From Candidatus Limnocylindrales bacterium (GTDB lineage Bacteria; Desulfobacterota; Binatia; UBA1149; CAITLU01): 64,000 nt of DNA. Shown here piece by piece: positions 56,678 to 64,000 of the stretch. The stretch spans positions 124,001 to 188,000 of the forward strand of contig DASPNR010000011.1 of the NCBI GenBank assembly GCA_035626395.1, written 5' to 3'. Numbering within the stretch: position 1 is the first letter of the stretch; every line of letters starts with the position of its first letter. The translations under genes were made by a program, and so were the position numbers. The notes below the pieces were generated by a model, which was not told where the DNA came from, searched no databases, and saw only the letters and a list, made by a program, of their open reading frames with translations.

Positions 56678-58432
56678 CTGGTCGGGGTCGAAGGGGTCGG
56701 TCTCGGCCTCGGCTTCCTCGGCGTTGGTCAGACCATCGCCGTCGTCGTCGTCGTCCGCATCGCCGGCGTCGTTGGGGTTCAGGCCGAAGGTCGACTCGAA
56801 GAAGTCCGACATGCCGTCGTCGTCGCTGTCAGCGTCGCGCGGATCGCTGGTGGCCCCGTCGCTGCCGGGCAGCAGTTCCTCGCCGTCGGTCAGTCCGTCG
56901 TCGTCGGTGTCGGGATCGGTCGGATCGGTGCCTTCGGCCAGCTCCTCCAGGTTGATGATGCCGTCTCCGTCGCTGTCCTCGCTGCCGTCGTTCTGCCCGT
57001 CGCCGTCGCTGTCGGCGACGGTGGGATCGAGACCCAGCGCGACCTCGTCTCCGTCGAGCACGCCGTCGTCATCGCTGTCGGCGTCGAGAAGGTTGATGGG
57101 GCCGCTCCCGTCGCTGTTGCTCGTACGACTGCGCTCCTCGCCGTCGATCAGGCCGTCGCCGTCGCTGTCGGCCAGCAGCGGCTGCGAGCCCAGCATCGCC
57201 TCCAGGCCGTCGGACACACCGTCGCCGTCGGTGTCGCTGAGGAAGATGCTGGTGCCCGCCTGGTACTCCTGCAGGTTGCTGCGTCCGTCCTTGTCGAAAT
57301 CCTGCGCGGCATCTCCGGCGAATTGCGGATCGAGACCGTCGCCTCCGCCGGCCCCGAGCACCTCCAGCTCGGCCAGGCCCGGCGTCTGGCTCTCGTCGGC
57401 CAGCGACGTGAAGCGCACGCGCCGCACGCCCTCGAGCGCAGCGGGAACCCGAAGATCGCGCCGCGGCGCCGGCAGGCTGACCATGCCGCTGTCGAAGATC
57501 TTGACGTTGCCCGCGTTGAACGCCTCGAAGCGTCCCTGGAAGATGTCGCGCCCGTCGGCAATGCCCCGGTTGCCGACCACGCCCACCTGCAGCGTGCCGG
57601 CCGAGACGGGCAGCACCACTTCGACGAACGGCGCCTGGCCCTGGTTGGCCGTGTCGCCCGAGGCGGTGAACCACGACGTGAGCAGCTCGCCGTCGATGAC
57701 CAGGCTCGCGCTGCCCGTGTTGCTGCTGGCGGCGGCGGTCGCTCCGGTCTCGCGCGCCAGGTTGCGGCCGCCGGGGTCGGTGGCGTTGGCCAGCTCGTAG
57801 TCGTCGGGAATGCCGTCGCCGTCGCCGTCGTTGCTCAGCGTCACGCCGAGCGCGATCGATCCGACCAGACCCTCGTTGACGACGTTGATGAGGACGTTGC
57901 CGCTGGAGACGGCGGTGACCAGGCCGCCGGCGCCGACCGTGGCCACGGCCGGGTTCGACGACATGTAGAACGTTCCGGCGGAGGCGGCGGTCAGATCGAT
58001 GAGGCTGTCGTCGACCAGCACTCCCTGCACCGTCAGCTGCGAGGTCGGCGCGGCCGCCGTCAGCATGGTCGAGGTCGCGCCGATCTGCAGGATCACCGGG
58101 ATGGGATCGACCTGCGCCGTCTCGATGGGGCCGACGTTCGTGGATCCGTCGGGGACGCCGGTGACGAACGGCCCCTGGCCGTACATCGTCCCTTCCTCGC
58201 GCAGGCAGAGGACGCGCACGCGGAAGGGACCGGCAGGCATCGGAATGTTCGGAATGGCGAAGGTTCCGTCGGCGTTGACCGCGACGTTGCGCGTGAGGAT
58301 CTTGGCCGTGCAGGTCTGGTCGAGTTCGAAGTCGGCGCGCACGGGCGAGGCGCTCAGTGCACACGCCAGCGCAGCGGCGGCGATCCCGGTGATGCGCAAA
58401 GCGTAGCGTGGCTGGCGGCGCTCCTCGTTCAT
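49349..58432 (-). CDS. Giant secreted protein with 22 SbsA/Big_5-type Ig repeats and TSP3-like calcium repeats
   Basis: Secreted protein of 3027 residues with a signal peptide at about 1-33 (SASPVRA). A small domain (35-110) is followed by a Big_2-like Ig domain (112-200), an F5/8-type-C/discoidin-like domain (224-360), and thrombospondin-3-like Asp/Gly calcium repeats (376-585, for example DSDGDGLIDGEE). From residue 586 to the end there are 22 Ig-like domains of about 110 residues, each with FSEPVD/FSERI, DVAGN-like and SFTTG marks and a PPxVxxxxP start. The domains show a nine-domain period. No TM segment or sorting signal is visible. The role is probably adhesion or a surface filament. 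ATG 58432 is chosen because TAGGA lies 6 bases upstream; ATG 58438 is an alternative. It follows the metallopeptidase gene by 8 bases. Confidence 0.88.
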   Translation of the reverse strand: MNEERRQPRYALRITGIAAAALACALSASPVRADFELDQTCTAKILTRNVAVNADGTFAIPNIPMPAGPFRVRVLCLREEGTMYGQGPFVTGVPDGSTNVGPIETAQVDPIPVILQIGATSTMLTAAAPTSQLTVQGVLVDDSLIDLTAASAGTFYMSSNPAVATVGAGGLVTAVSSGNVLINVVNEGLVGSIALGVTLSNDGDGDGIPDDYELANATDPGGRNLARETGATAAASSNTGSASLVIDGELLTSWFTASGDTANQGQAPFVEVVLPVSAGTLQVGVVGNRGIADGRDIFQGRFEAFNAGNVKIFDSGMVSLPAPRRDLRVPAALEGVRRVRFTSLADESQTPGLAELEVLGAGGGDGLDPQFAGDAAQDFDKDGRSNLQEYQAGTSIFLSDTDGDGVSDGLEAMLGSQPLLADSDGDGLIDGEERSRTSNSDGSGPINLLDADSDDDGVLDGDEVALGLDPTVADSDGDGQNDGSEDSDGDGIINLEELAEGTDPTDPDTDDDGLTDGEELLPGSDGATSDPRDADSDDDGMSDFFESTFGLNPNDAGDADDDDDGDGLTNAEEAEAETDPFDPDQSPPAVELTIPADGASGVVRNSAVLIRFAETMRASSLSTQTVTLDCGSGAVAGTVRVSEDGRWASMRPAAQLPASTPCELTVEAVRDRTGNILEDAYTASFVTGTTTDTVKPKVLDLDPDSSGVPLDAVTTAVFDEPIDPTTLGPATFRVRNNTLLTLVPAVRSVDASARYAFYVPTTTMGVGTSHNSAVLGNVLDVAGNVLFTNVGSSFTTGFATDDEPPTVVGTNPFDGASAVATNSFVEVRFSEPVDGLTARGAAVRLLLAGTPVAASVSLRDANRVVRLTPSAPLAASTAYAVDIDAGRIRDLAGNALVAPVQAQFTTGAGTDTTRPVVLSSSPAHAADNVSTDVVAKVRFSERLNALSVGDASVNLHDLRTSRSVAVERSLDESGTLLTVTPLAPLELAREYQLRLESSLSDVAGNFMFANYISFSTMTAQSDEEPPVVTFVNPPHQSTQVPVNVAVEVQFDEAIAAPSLTASSFYLQGPGGAVAATLSLEDANRRVVLDSAANLVPSTQYSIIVDGVEDRSGNVFGEEQGAAEQGATPRAADGTADLVATFTTSASAIADTARPTASFNPAHNAANVPVATSVVVTFSERINGATVTPDTLTLSRTGVSGRIPAAVSLDAAGTVATLTPASPLLPQASYTAMAGSAIADTAGNQMLTSSAAFTTGASSTDTTPPELIAAAPDHQSVDVPVGADIVLTFSESLHPQTIDDDNVHLFIDGARFGLNLSRSADNTTIILDPSAELPGRRQVDVVLDPGVTDLAGNPLADTVVSFITAATPDTTRPTVVTVRPGSGATGVAPSRGVTLFVSEPVPPGLVPRSLFVSANGDLVEGTHRNENGQVLFEVNDPTPSPTITFTPDLPLPFAALGEVFVTTDLADVEGNTLPSLFRSTYQVAADAAATVPTVVSVFPVCCAPVGTNASFFARFSEPMSLASLTETSFAVRLSNNAFIAGTRTLDATGTVARFTPDAPLPAGATVNVTFDTTVADAGGGTLANNRFFSFQTGAGTETAPPAVTSVTPPDGATSVGINAIVRVQMSERINPLTADATTMILEGPGGTAVPASFTFGDGDTLVTLTPHAPLQPLSAYTLTVSGVRDAASNPVAPFAAGFETGAGPDLVRPAVVRYTPTGAGQPINPVIAVQFSEPMALASLDAGVLAVRNQTTNAVVTGTLSLSDDGRTAFLVPSAPLSVGTAYTISVLNQAEDVAGNTVQFNTSASFSTVFEPDADAPGLVLLDPADGEEGVPRNAHVNALFDEPVDPRSVDAASFAVSAGDAPVEGSFSFDDANRRVVFTPLHILEAGAEYEVTLDGIADASGNAAQPVTASFTTGPGTDFVAPVVVRTSPVGNATELPRQARFAIEYSEALDPTTVDTGAITLTRQTPDKAIDIAVALDEDRRVVRVEPLQPLEPDSFYVLRVLAGSVRDTAGNGTAFNFSITVGTGSAMTDATAPGILSVSPVDAQTQVPVNTTVQLQASEALSQVALQAGAVRLEQSGQVVPAAVSLSAGERRIRIDPNASLAASTTYTVVVDGIEDYAGNSIGGGVRIGVDGVIDFTSSFTTAASAVADTTAPSVQSVVPANGSTGVPVGQVVTLNFSERVAAPTVHSDSIYLEMPGLAGHLAASVALNAAGTQATVTPLLPLPPSTVITVRAPAGSLTDTAGNANFSFSSTFTTAATGADATAPTVLDVTPDDGASGVPVFQSVVVTFSESVRSSTLTTDTAVLYVDGSEVATTLTRSLDNTVLRIDPSTALPAGSQVTLLLTDAIQDLSGNALSDFAASFTTAAAFDNAAPQVRRVRPPSGATGVATGTSGVVFFSEPVDAASAVSSMFVAADGVLQDATVVGSSADQVQEIVPDAPLPDDSFIELFVTSDLEDVAGNNLASFRSTFRTAADEAAVAPTVQSIYPGCCTGWPRNARFAVRFSEPVLAGSIHANTVTVVDLTTGLPIDGARTLLDGGRLLVFAPASDYVANHAIRITLTTGITDLTGTPLAAQVQSQMTVGAATDAVVPAVVSLSPAQGTQDVGTNAALRARFSEPVNPLTVSAATITLDDGNGVHTPCFLTVAGDNMSVVVEPHAPLLENTAYTLEASGILDVGGNAIAPALAGFTTGDGPDFDAPTIVHIAPEGSGQPVSSVVSVVFSEPMDEGSFHDLNAFLRRNDTSATLPATRSFSADGRTLFLTPTAPLPTSVPVRLILGGGIEDIAGNGHGGFSLIIFTTGTASDAAAPLLVSTAPEDGDTALPINALAMVQMNEVVDASLVGPATVFLEEEGGAVVESIYSFEDADRRILVRPVDPLDPSSTYVLTVQGLRDTSGNDLAGSHEFSFTTEAGADFFAPSVSSSVPAHLAAGVSRSSAVTLTFTEPLALPSVAASAFALTSSPGNVPVPFTVAVNAERTMVTLTPNAMLAGNTLHIVRAHAGAAAVRDRAGNQVSTSFQASFTTGP

Positions 58433-58440
58433 CGCCATTC

Positions 58441-60210
58441 CTACTTCGGCATCACGCTGGCCGGATCGACGACCGGCGCGGTGTTGTCGACGACGACCTT
58501 GCCCTGCTTTTCGGGGGAGGTCGCCGGATTGCGATCGCGGTCGTACCAGGCGCCGATGACCTTCAGATACTTCTCCTCGCGGTCCACGGTCGTGTTGGGA
58601 TCTCCGACCCAGTCCGGCCGCATGTCGTCCTCGAAACCGTGCTGGTTCTCCGAGACCGCCACCAGATCCCAATCGCCATCGCCCTTGCCGGGTCCGAACG
58701 TGGTCGTGTCGAGCTCGATCGTCGCGTCCACGCCGGAGAACGCGACCTGCGGCGTGAAGCTCGCGAAGGCGGCGAAGCTGTCGTTGAGGTCGTCGAACGC
58801 GCGCTTGTAGCCGATCTTCACCTTGGAGGCGGGCGTGACGTTCTGGACGCCGAGGACCACCGCGGGCGTGGTCTGCAGCCGCGTCGTCACCGTGCCGCGC
58901 AGGTAGGAAAAGCCGGCGATGTCCTTGTAGTTGCCCTCGGTGGCAGCGTCGGCGTCGTCCGGCGGCGCGGTCTCGTCGAACGGCGAGGTGGTCAGGCGCG
59001 CGCGTGTCCAGAAGATTCCGTGCTGCTGCAGGTACCGGAAGAAACGCTTCGTGCGCTGGCTGCCCGCGCCGCTGGTCGAGACGAGGTCCTGCACGAACTC
59101 CTGAATGTCGTTGGGCTTGCCCAGGACGAACTCGCGGAAGAGGACGCCAAAGTTGTCGGTGCCGCCGAAGAGCGGATCGACGTGCACGCGGTAGAAGAAG
59201 GCGCTCAGCGCGCCTTCCACTTCCTCGCCGTTCTCGAAGCTCAGGCCCTCGCGGCCCGTGCTGCCCGACGTGCTTTCCGCGTTCCCGTCGACGTCGTTGG
59301 GCGAGCCGCCGCGCCACGTCGTGAACAGGGAGTCGTCGATCGGATCGACCTTGCCGTCGTTGGCGTGCTCGGCCAGACCGTCGGTGCGGCTCTGCACGTA
59401 GCTGGCCCAGCCCTCGGTCAGCGCGAAGATCGGATTCTTCTCGGAGTTGGAATTGTGGCTGCGGTTGGCGATCCCGTCGGCCACGATGCCGCCGTGATTC
59501 TTGTCGTGCACCAGGTGGGCGAACTCGTGGTAGATGTCCGACTGGTACCCCTGCCCCAGCATCGCCACGTTGACGGCGTTGATGTCGACGTCGGCGATGT
59601 TGATCTGTTCGAGGAACTCATACGAGGTGGTGCTGTCGGTGACGATGTGCACCTCGATGTCGTAGGTCAGGCTCCAGGGCGCGGTGCCCTTGCGGTTCTC
59701 GTACCAGGATACGGCCTGGGTGATCAGGCGCGTGAGGTTGGCGATCGACGCTCGCGCCGGGTTCAGGCTGTCCGTCATCAGCAGAACGGTGCAGTTGAGG
59801 TTGGACGCCGGATCGTGGTCCGGAGTCGTACAGAACGTGCCCGGATCGAACGGATCGTTGGCCGGCTTGTGCGACTTCAGCACGATGTGATGCCCGCCGA
59901 AGGATGCCGACGGCTGCAGCAGGAACATCCAGTCGATCACCACGTAGATGTCGGGATTGAGCTCGGCGCCGAAGTCGGCGGTCGTGATGACGGCCTGGAA
60001 GACTCCGCCGGCGTCGGTGTAGGTGGTCGCCAGAAGCTGGTCGGCGCCGACGTCGTCGTCGAAGACGCGCACGCGGATTCCCGGGATCAGCTTGATCGAG
60101 CTGTCGGCCACGGTTCCGCTGACCGTGAACGCGGCATGCGACGGATCGGGCAGGGCCCATCCCGCCGCCGCCAGCGCGGTGCACAGCGCAGCCTTCCATA
60201 CGCGCATCAT
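58441..60210 (-). CDS. Secreted metallopeptidase-like protein (HEFAH)
   Basis: Secreted protein of 589 residues with signal peptide at about 1-27 (DPSHA). After a beta domain (about 30-110) comes a predicted zinc metallopeptidase core. The HExxH helix is IYHEFAHLVHDKNHGG (about 232-247), and the third ligand is probably Glu in TEGWASYVQSR (about 270). This gluzincin-like arrangement (HExxH plus downstream Glu) suggests endopeptidase activity, but no exact family was recognised. The C-terminal ~160 residues are beta-rich. ATG 60210 overlaps the stop of the upstream gene (ATGA) and starts two consecutive Met codons. It may process the neighbouring large surface proteins, though this is inference. 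Confidence 0.75.
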   Translation of the reverse strand: MMRVWKAALCTALAAAGWALPDPSHAAFTVSGTVADSSIKLIPGIRVRVFDDDVGADQLLATTYTDAGGVFQAVITTADFGAELNPDIYVVIDWMFLLQPSASFGGHHIVLKSHKPANDPFDPGTFCTTPDHDPASNLNCTVLLMTDSLNPARASIANLTRLITQAVSWYENRKGTAPWSLTYDIEVHIVTDSTTSYEFLEQINIADVDINAVNVAMLGQGYQSDIYHEFAHLVHDKNHGGIVADGIANRSHNSNSEKNPIFALTEGWASYVQSRTDGLAEHANDGKVDPIDDSLFTTWRGGSPNDVDGNAESTSGSTGREGLSFENGEEVEGALSAFFYRVHVDPLFGGTDNFGVLFREFVLGKPNDIQEFVQDLVSTSGAGSQRTKRFFRYLQQHGIFWTRARLTTSPFDETAPPDDADAATEGNYKDIAGFSYLRGTVTTRLQTTPAVVLGVQNVTPASKVKIGYKRAFDDLNDSFAAFASFTPQVAFSGVDATIELDTTTFGPGKGDGDWDLVAVSENQHGFEDDMRPDWVGDPNTTVDREEKYLKVIGAWYDRDRNPATSPEKQGKVVVDNTAPVVDPASVMPK

Positions 60211-61223
60211 CGCGACGCCTCCCACTGCGCCGCCGTGCCGAGGAACGCGACGCGGTAGCTGCCGTCGGCCTGACGGCTCAGCACGAGCTGGTCGCGCAAT
60301 GTCTGCGGACTGCCGTCGGCGCCGGCCACGCGCATCTCGCCCACCGTGACTTCAACCGCCGCCTCGCCGACGTGCCTCCACGTGACGGGCCCGAGGTCCT
60401 GGAGCCGGCGCCCGCGCTGCTCCGCCACGAGCTCGTCGAGCACGCGGCCTGGATCGTAGCCGGGCGCCAGCAGCATCCGGATGCGCTCGCGCGAGCCGTC
60501 GAAGCAGGCCTCGTAGTAGCTTCGCAGCAGCGACCGCATCGCCTCCTCGCCCTCGCCGGCATCGTGCAGCCGCTGGCGTCGCGGCGTCTTGGGCGCTGCG
60601 GGCGTGGCAGGGGCGGCGCCGAGAAAGCGGGCCACGTCCGGATTGGCGGCATCGAACGCGTCCACGCCGGCGGGCGCCGGTCCGAGGCTGCGGGCCATCG
60701 AAAGGACCGAGGCGCGCTCGGCGGCGCTGGCATGGTCGCGCGTGAAGGCGACGGTCTCGAGCAGCACGGCGTGCGTCTTGTCGCGTGCGACGTCGGCCGC
60801 GGCGCCGCCACTGCCGACCGAGCGCCCGGCGAGGCCGCGGGCGCTGGCGGTCTGCTGCAACTGCGACGCCTGCGCGTGCACCCGACGGGCCTTGTCGAGA
60901 ACGGTCGCGACGACCTGCGGCGGCGTCGGCGACGCGGGCGTGCGCAGATGCAGCTCCGAGCTCTGCCATATCTCGAGCGCGCGCGCCGCCAGGCCGACGT
61001 AGGTTGCCGCACTGCCGACTGCGTCCGGCCCCGCCGCCGACTGCAGCTGCTGCGCGCGCGAGAGCCGCACGTCGACGAGCTCGGCAAAGCCGGCGCGGGC
61101 GCCGTCGACGTCGCCGGCGTGCATGCGCTCGATCAGACGGTCCTCGTCGGTGACGACCTCGGTTGCCAGAGCCGGAAGCGCCACGCACAGGCACGAGGCG
61201 ACGATGACGGCAAGAAATCGCAT
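60207..61223 (-). CDS. Secreted protein of unknown function with NTF2-like tail
   Basis: Protein of 338 residues with a signal peptide (MRFLAVIVASCLCVALPALA). Residues about 30-210 are Ala-rich and helical (AGPDAVGSAATYVGLAARAL). Residues about 225-335 (EEAMRSLLRSYYEACFDGSRE ... VTWRHVGEAAVEVTVGEMRV ... QADGSYRVAFLG) look like an NTF2/SnoaL-type cone fold. No function is recognised. ATG 61223 overlaps the stop of the upstream gene (TGATG), so translation is coupled. The stop overlaps the metallopeptidase start. Confidence 0.72.
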   Translation of the reverse strand: MRFLAVIVASCLCVALPALATEVVTDEDRLIERMHAGDVDGARAGFAELVDVRLSRAQQLQSAAGPDAVGSAATYVGLAARALEIWQSSELHLRTPASPTPPQVVATVLDKARRVHAQASQLQQTASARGLAGRSVGSGGAAADVARDKTHAVLLETVAFTRDHASAAERASVLSMARSLGPAPAGVDAFDAANPDVARFLGAAPATPAAPKTPRRQRLHDAGEGEEAMRSLLRSYYEACFDGSRERIRMLLAPGYDPGRVLDELVAEQRGRRLQDLGPVTWRHVGEAAVEVTVGEMRVAGADGSPQTLRDQLVLSRQADGSYRVAFLGTAAQWEASR

Positions 61224-64000
61224 CAGCGCAGCTCCACCGGGAACTTCCATTCCTGGATGCCGTTGGCCGGATTGCCGTCGGCGTCGGTGAAGTTGCCGAT
61301 CTCGTCGCGCAGATCGCGGAACATCACCTGGTATTGCCCGTCGGGCAGCATGTCGAGCTGCGGGCTTTCGGCGCGGATGTGCTTGGAGGTGAACGGGCCC
61401 GTCACGGAAATCGCTCCCGGCCCGCTGACCGTCAGGACGTCGGAGCCGTTGTTGAGAACGATCTTGAGCGCGTCGAGCAGGTCATCGAGTCCGGAAGGGC
61501 CTACGGGGAAGGTGCCCGGCGCCGGCTCGTCCTTCAGGTCGGCCTCGATGACGAAATGCGTATCGCGCTTCTCGCTCTCGGTGACGTCGCACTGGTCCTT
61601 GATGCCTCGCATCTCCAGCTCGAACGGGCCGCCGGCGGGGTTGGCGAACGCGCCCGGGAAAACCTGCTCCCACTTCGCGCCCGTCCATGTCACCGAATGG
61701 AAGCCGGCGGTGGTGGGCAGGCCCGTCCGTTCGACGAGAACGTCGTTGCTCTTGTCGCGCACGCGGAAGTGCACCTCGTCGAACGGATCACCCGGACCCA
61801 CGACCTCGTAGGTCAGCACTGCATCGGTCCCGAGGTTGATCTTGCCCAGCGGCGTCACCTGGGAGATGCGCAGGTCGGGGCCGCTGTGGACGGTGACGTT
61901 GTCCGTGTCCATCGCCTGCTCGCAGGAGCCGCAGCGCCCGGTGACGCTGACCGGGAAGGTGCCGGCGCGCGTGTAGCGGTGCATCGGCGCGGGGCCGCCG
62001 CCGAGGGCGCCGTCGCCGAAGTCCCATTCGAAGCTGACGGTTCCGGTGCAGTTGGTCTTGACGATGGAGACGCTGAAGAAGACGGGACAGTCCGTCATCC
62101 GGTCGGCCGACTTCATGCCCTGCACCTTGGCGTCGATCTCGAAGACGGCGGGGTCGCCCTTGCACACGCCGAGCTCGCACATGTCGTTGTACGTGCAGGC
62201 GTTGCCGTCGCTGCAGGACTTGCCGTTGGGGAACATGAGCGACTCGACGCACTCCCCGCCTTCGCAGACGTAGTCGATGCACTCGTTGCCGCCGTCGCAC
62301 GATGCACCTTCGGCCTTGGGATCGTGGAAGCACTGCCCGGCCGTGCAGCGGTCGGTCGTGCAGGGATCGTCGTCATCGCAGTTGATCTCGCCGCTCTGGC
62401 TCACGCACTGGCCGCCCATGCACACGGGCATGCCGCAATCGCTCGTGGTTCCGCCGCAGGCGCCGCCGTCGCCGACCGGAGCATGCGTGCACGTGCCGTT
62501 CTGGCAGCTGTCGGCGGTGCAGGCGTTGCCGTCGTCGCAGCCGGAGGCGCACGTGTTGCGGGGGCGAGTGCGCGTTGCGCCGCCCCAGCCCGAGCGCGTC
62601 ACGCCGAAGCCCGGGTTGGAGATGATGCGCATGCCGCTCTCCTCCACCGTGGCCGGACCGATGTTGAGGAAGCGGTTGACCGAGTGGTCGAACTGGAAGA
62701 GGTCCACGACCGCGCCGGGCGGAAGCGCATCGCTGTTGGGAACCGTCACGCGCGCGGGCGGATCGAACACGACCCCCGGCGGCTGAATGCTCCAGGCCGG
62801 TCCCATGAAGCTGGTGCCGCCGGGCGGCGTCATCGGCACCTTGTCCAGATGCACCTGATTGATCGCGACGCGGCCGACCTTGGTGTTGTCCGGAAACGTG
62901 GCCGACCCCGCCAGCACGGTCAGCGTCATTCCCGGCACGCCCGGCATCTGCACGACGACGTCGCTGCTGCCGCCGACGATCTCGCCGATGCCGACCATCT
63001 CCGGCAGGCGCACCGGCCCGTTCGGCAGCGTGTTGGTCTTGCCCGCCACCGTCACCGTCTCCAGCGACAGTGCCGGAAACTTCTCCGTGCGCGGCGTCGT
63101 GCGTGGATCGATGAAGACGAAGATCTGGCCGACGCCCACGCCCTGCAGCAGGAACTGCCCGTCGGCATCGGTCTCGGTGACGACCTCGCTCTCGCCGTCG
63201 AGCGCAGTGGCGCGAACGGTGGTGATCGGGATCGGCGTGTTGGCGTCGTCCAGGACGATGCCCGCCAGCGAGGTCTGCGACGGATCGCCGGCGGCAACGG
63301 CCGAGGCGACGAAGCTCGCTTTCATGCTTTCGATGCCGGGGAAGTAGGCTTCGGCGACGTTGTTGTTGAGGCCCGTGGCCGGCCCGAGCGTGAACACGGC
63401 GCGCGCCACGCCTTCCTGGTCGGTCGCCGTCTCGATCGTCGCCTGCCCGTCGAAGGCGCCGGCGCCTGCGAGCACGCGAAACAGCACCGGCACCTCGGCC
63501 AGCGCATTGCCGTCCTCGTCGACGACCACGACTTCGAGCGGGGTCGGCAGCGGCGTGCCGACCACTCCGGTCTGGTTCTCACCGGCCACCGCACGGATGG
63601 CGTGCGGGAGCTTGGGAAACCCGCTGGCGCAAAACAGCGCCTCGCCGGCGGCGCCCACGGCGCTGGCGCGCACGCCGTTGATGCCGGCGCCGGCGCGCGT
63701 GCCGAGCGTCAGAACCGCCGCGGCGCGGCCGTCGGCGCCGGTGGTTCGCATCAGCGTGCGCTGGCCCTGCAGGTCGCCGCCGGCGAGCGTGCCGTCGCCG
63801 CGATCGACGACGAACGTGACGACGCGGCCGGCAAGGGGACTGCCGCCGTCGTCGCTCACTTCGACCACCAGCGGCTCGGCCAGCTCCTCGCCGACCACGC
63901 CTGCCTGCGCGTCGCCCGAATGCACGCGCACGGCGATGCCGGTGGGCGTGCGGCGCTCCACCGAAATGGATGCGCTTTTCTCGTTGCCGACGGCGTCCCT
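61223..64000 (-). CDS. Partial secreted Ig-like/Cys-rich/PKD protein (5' end beyond the window)
   Basis: At least 925 residues; the frame is open to the right edge, so the N-terminus is missing. Residues from the edge include two Big_1/invasin-type Ig domains (VVGEELAEPLVVEVSDDGG and VVGTPLPTPLEVVVVDEDGN) and a carboxypeptidase-regulatory-like domain (LAGIVLDDANTPIPITTVRA). Then come a long beta region (VAGKTNTLPNGP), a Cys-rich block of C-D-D/C-N repeats (CDDGNACTADSCQNGTC), a PKD domain (VSFEWDFGDGALGGGPAPMH) and a final beta domain. The architecture suits a surface adhesin or structural exoprotein. Its stop overlaps the next gene's start, placing it first in the coupled operon. Confidence 0.82.
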   Translation of the reverse strand, partial: RDAVGNEKSASISVERRTPTGIAVRVHSGDAQAGVVGEELAEPLVVEVSDDGGSPLAGRVVTFVVDRGDGTLAGGDLQGQRTLMRTTGADGRAAAVLTLGTRAGAGINGVRASAVGAAGEALFCASGFPKLPHAIRAVAGENQTGVVGTPLPTPLEVVVVDEDGNALAEVPVLFRVLAGAGAFDGQATIETATDQEGVARAVFTLGPATGLNNNVAEAYFPGIESMKASFVASAVAAGDPSQTSLAGIVLDDANTPIPITTVRATALDGESEVVTETDADGQFLLQGVGVGQIFVFIDPRTTPRTEKFPALSLETVTVAGKTNTLPNGPVRLPEMVGIGEIVGGSSDVVVQMPGVPGMTLTVLAGSATFPDNTKVGRVAINQVHLDKVPMTPPGGTSFMGPAWSIQPPGVVFDPPARVTVPNSDALPPGAVVDLFQFDHSVNRFLNIGPATVEESGMRIISNPGFGVTRSGWGGATRTRPRNTCASGCDDGNACTADSCQNGTCTHAPVGDGGACGGTTSDCGMPVCMGGQCVSQSGEINCDDDDPCTTDRCTAGQCFHDPKAEGASCDGGNECIDYVCEGGECVESLMFPNGKSCSDGNACTYNDMCELGVCKGDPAVFEIDAKVQGMKSADRMTDCPVFFSVSIVKTNCTGTVSFEWDFGDGALGGGPAPMHRYTRAGTFPVSVTGRCGSCEQAMDTDNVTVHSGPDLRISQVTPLGKINLGTDAVLTYEVVGPGDPFDEVHFRVRDKSNDVLVERTGLPTTAGFHSVTWTGAKWEQVFPGAFANPAGGPFELEMRGIKDQCDVTESEKRDTHFVIEADLKDEPAPGTFPVGPSGLDDLLDALKIVLNNGSDVLTVSGPGAISVTGPFTSKHIRAESPQLDMLPDGQYQVMFRDLRDEIGNFTDADGNPANGIQEWKFPVELR

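Overview
The window is compact, strongly GC-rich bacterial chromosome with 39 supported protein genes. I see no rRNA, tRNA, CRISPR array, transposase or phage gene. Its secreted proteins carry six Cys-rich C-G-D/N-G ... CDDGN repeats (the myxobacterial disulfide-repeat type), dockerin, thrombospondin-3-like and SbsA-type Ig repeats, Thr-rich linkers and alanine/cysteine-rich signal-peptide proteins. With periplasmic glucan genes (opgG, opgH) this points to a Gram-negative, didermic, delta-proteobacteria-like lineage. A Binatota/Desulfobacterota_B or Myxococcota member is my best guess, but that is inference and not a placement.

0-14 kb: a hybrid histidine kinase overlapped by a REC-histidine kinase; a GNAT acetyltransferase and a lipoprotein-type alkyl sulfatase; a cold-shock-domain/DUF1294 membrane protein; a Cys-rich secreted protein; penicillin-binding protein 1A head to head with a TPR lipoprotein; and a secreted protein of unknown function. 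14-22 kb: opgG-opgH-yhhQ (osmoregulated periplasmic glucans plus a queuosine-precursor transporter), then cfa (cyclopropane fatty acids) and a geranylgeranyl-reductase-like flavoprotein, which is an envelope-lipid and glucan block. 22-30 kb: a TauE/SafE permease divergent from a secreted CocE-type hydrolase, a cytochrome c/FTR1 iron permease, a crotonase, a zinc alcohol dehydrogenase and a VOC protein.

30-37 kb: a minus-strand run (CBS pair, DksA-zinc-finger/BON fusion, SDR, DUF4383 membrane protein, aconitase AcnA) with a stress and housekeeping flavour; acnA appears to use a CTG start. Then another SDR and an M15-type peptidase lipoprotein with an inserted EF-hand-like loop. 38.8-43.2 kb: luciferase-like monooxygenase, amidase and amidohydrolase on one strand, a candidate catabolic cassette.

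43-64 kb: an exoprotein region, all on the minus strand. It holds a 1084-residue Asp-box/Cys-repeat/dockerin protein with a possible cohesin-like tail, an RNA methyltransferase, a TetR regulator, an HlyIII/PAQR membrane protein with a clear intrinsic terminator, and a four-gene coupled operon. That operon encodes a partial Ig/PKD protein, a small secreted protein, a HEFAH metallopeptidase and a 3027-residue secreted protein. The last has 22 Ig-like domains that I read as a nine-domain block repeated about two and a half times. It is the most striking object in the window.
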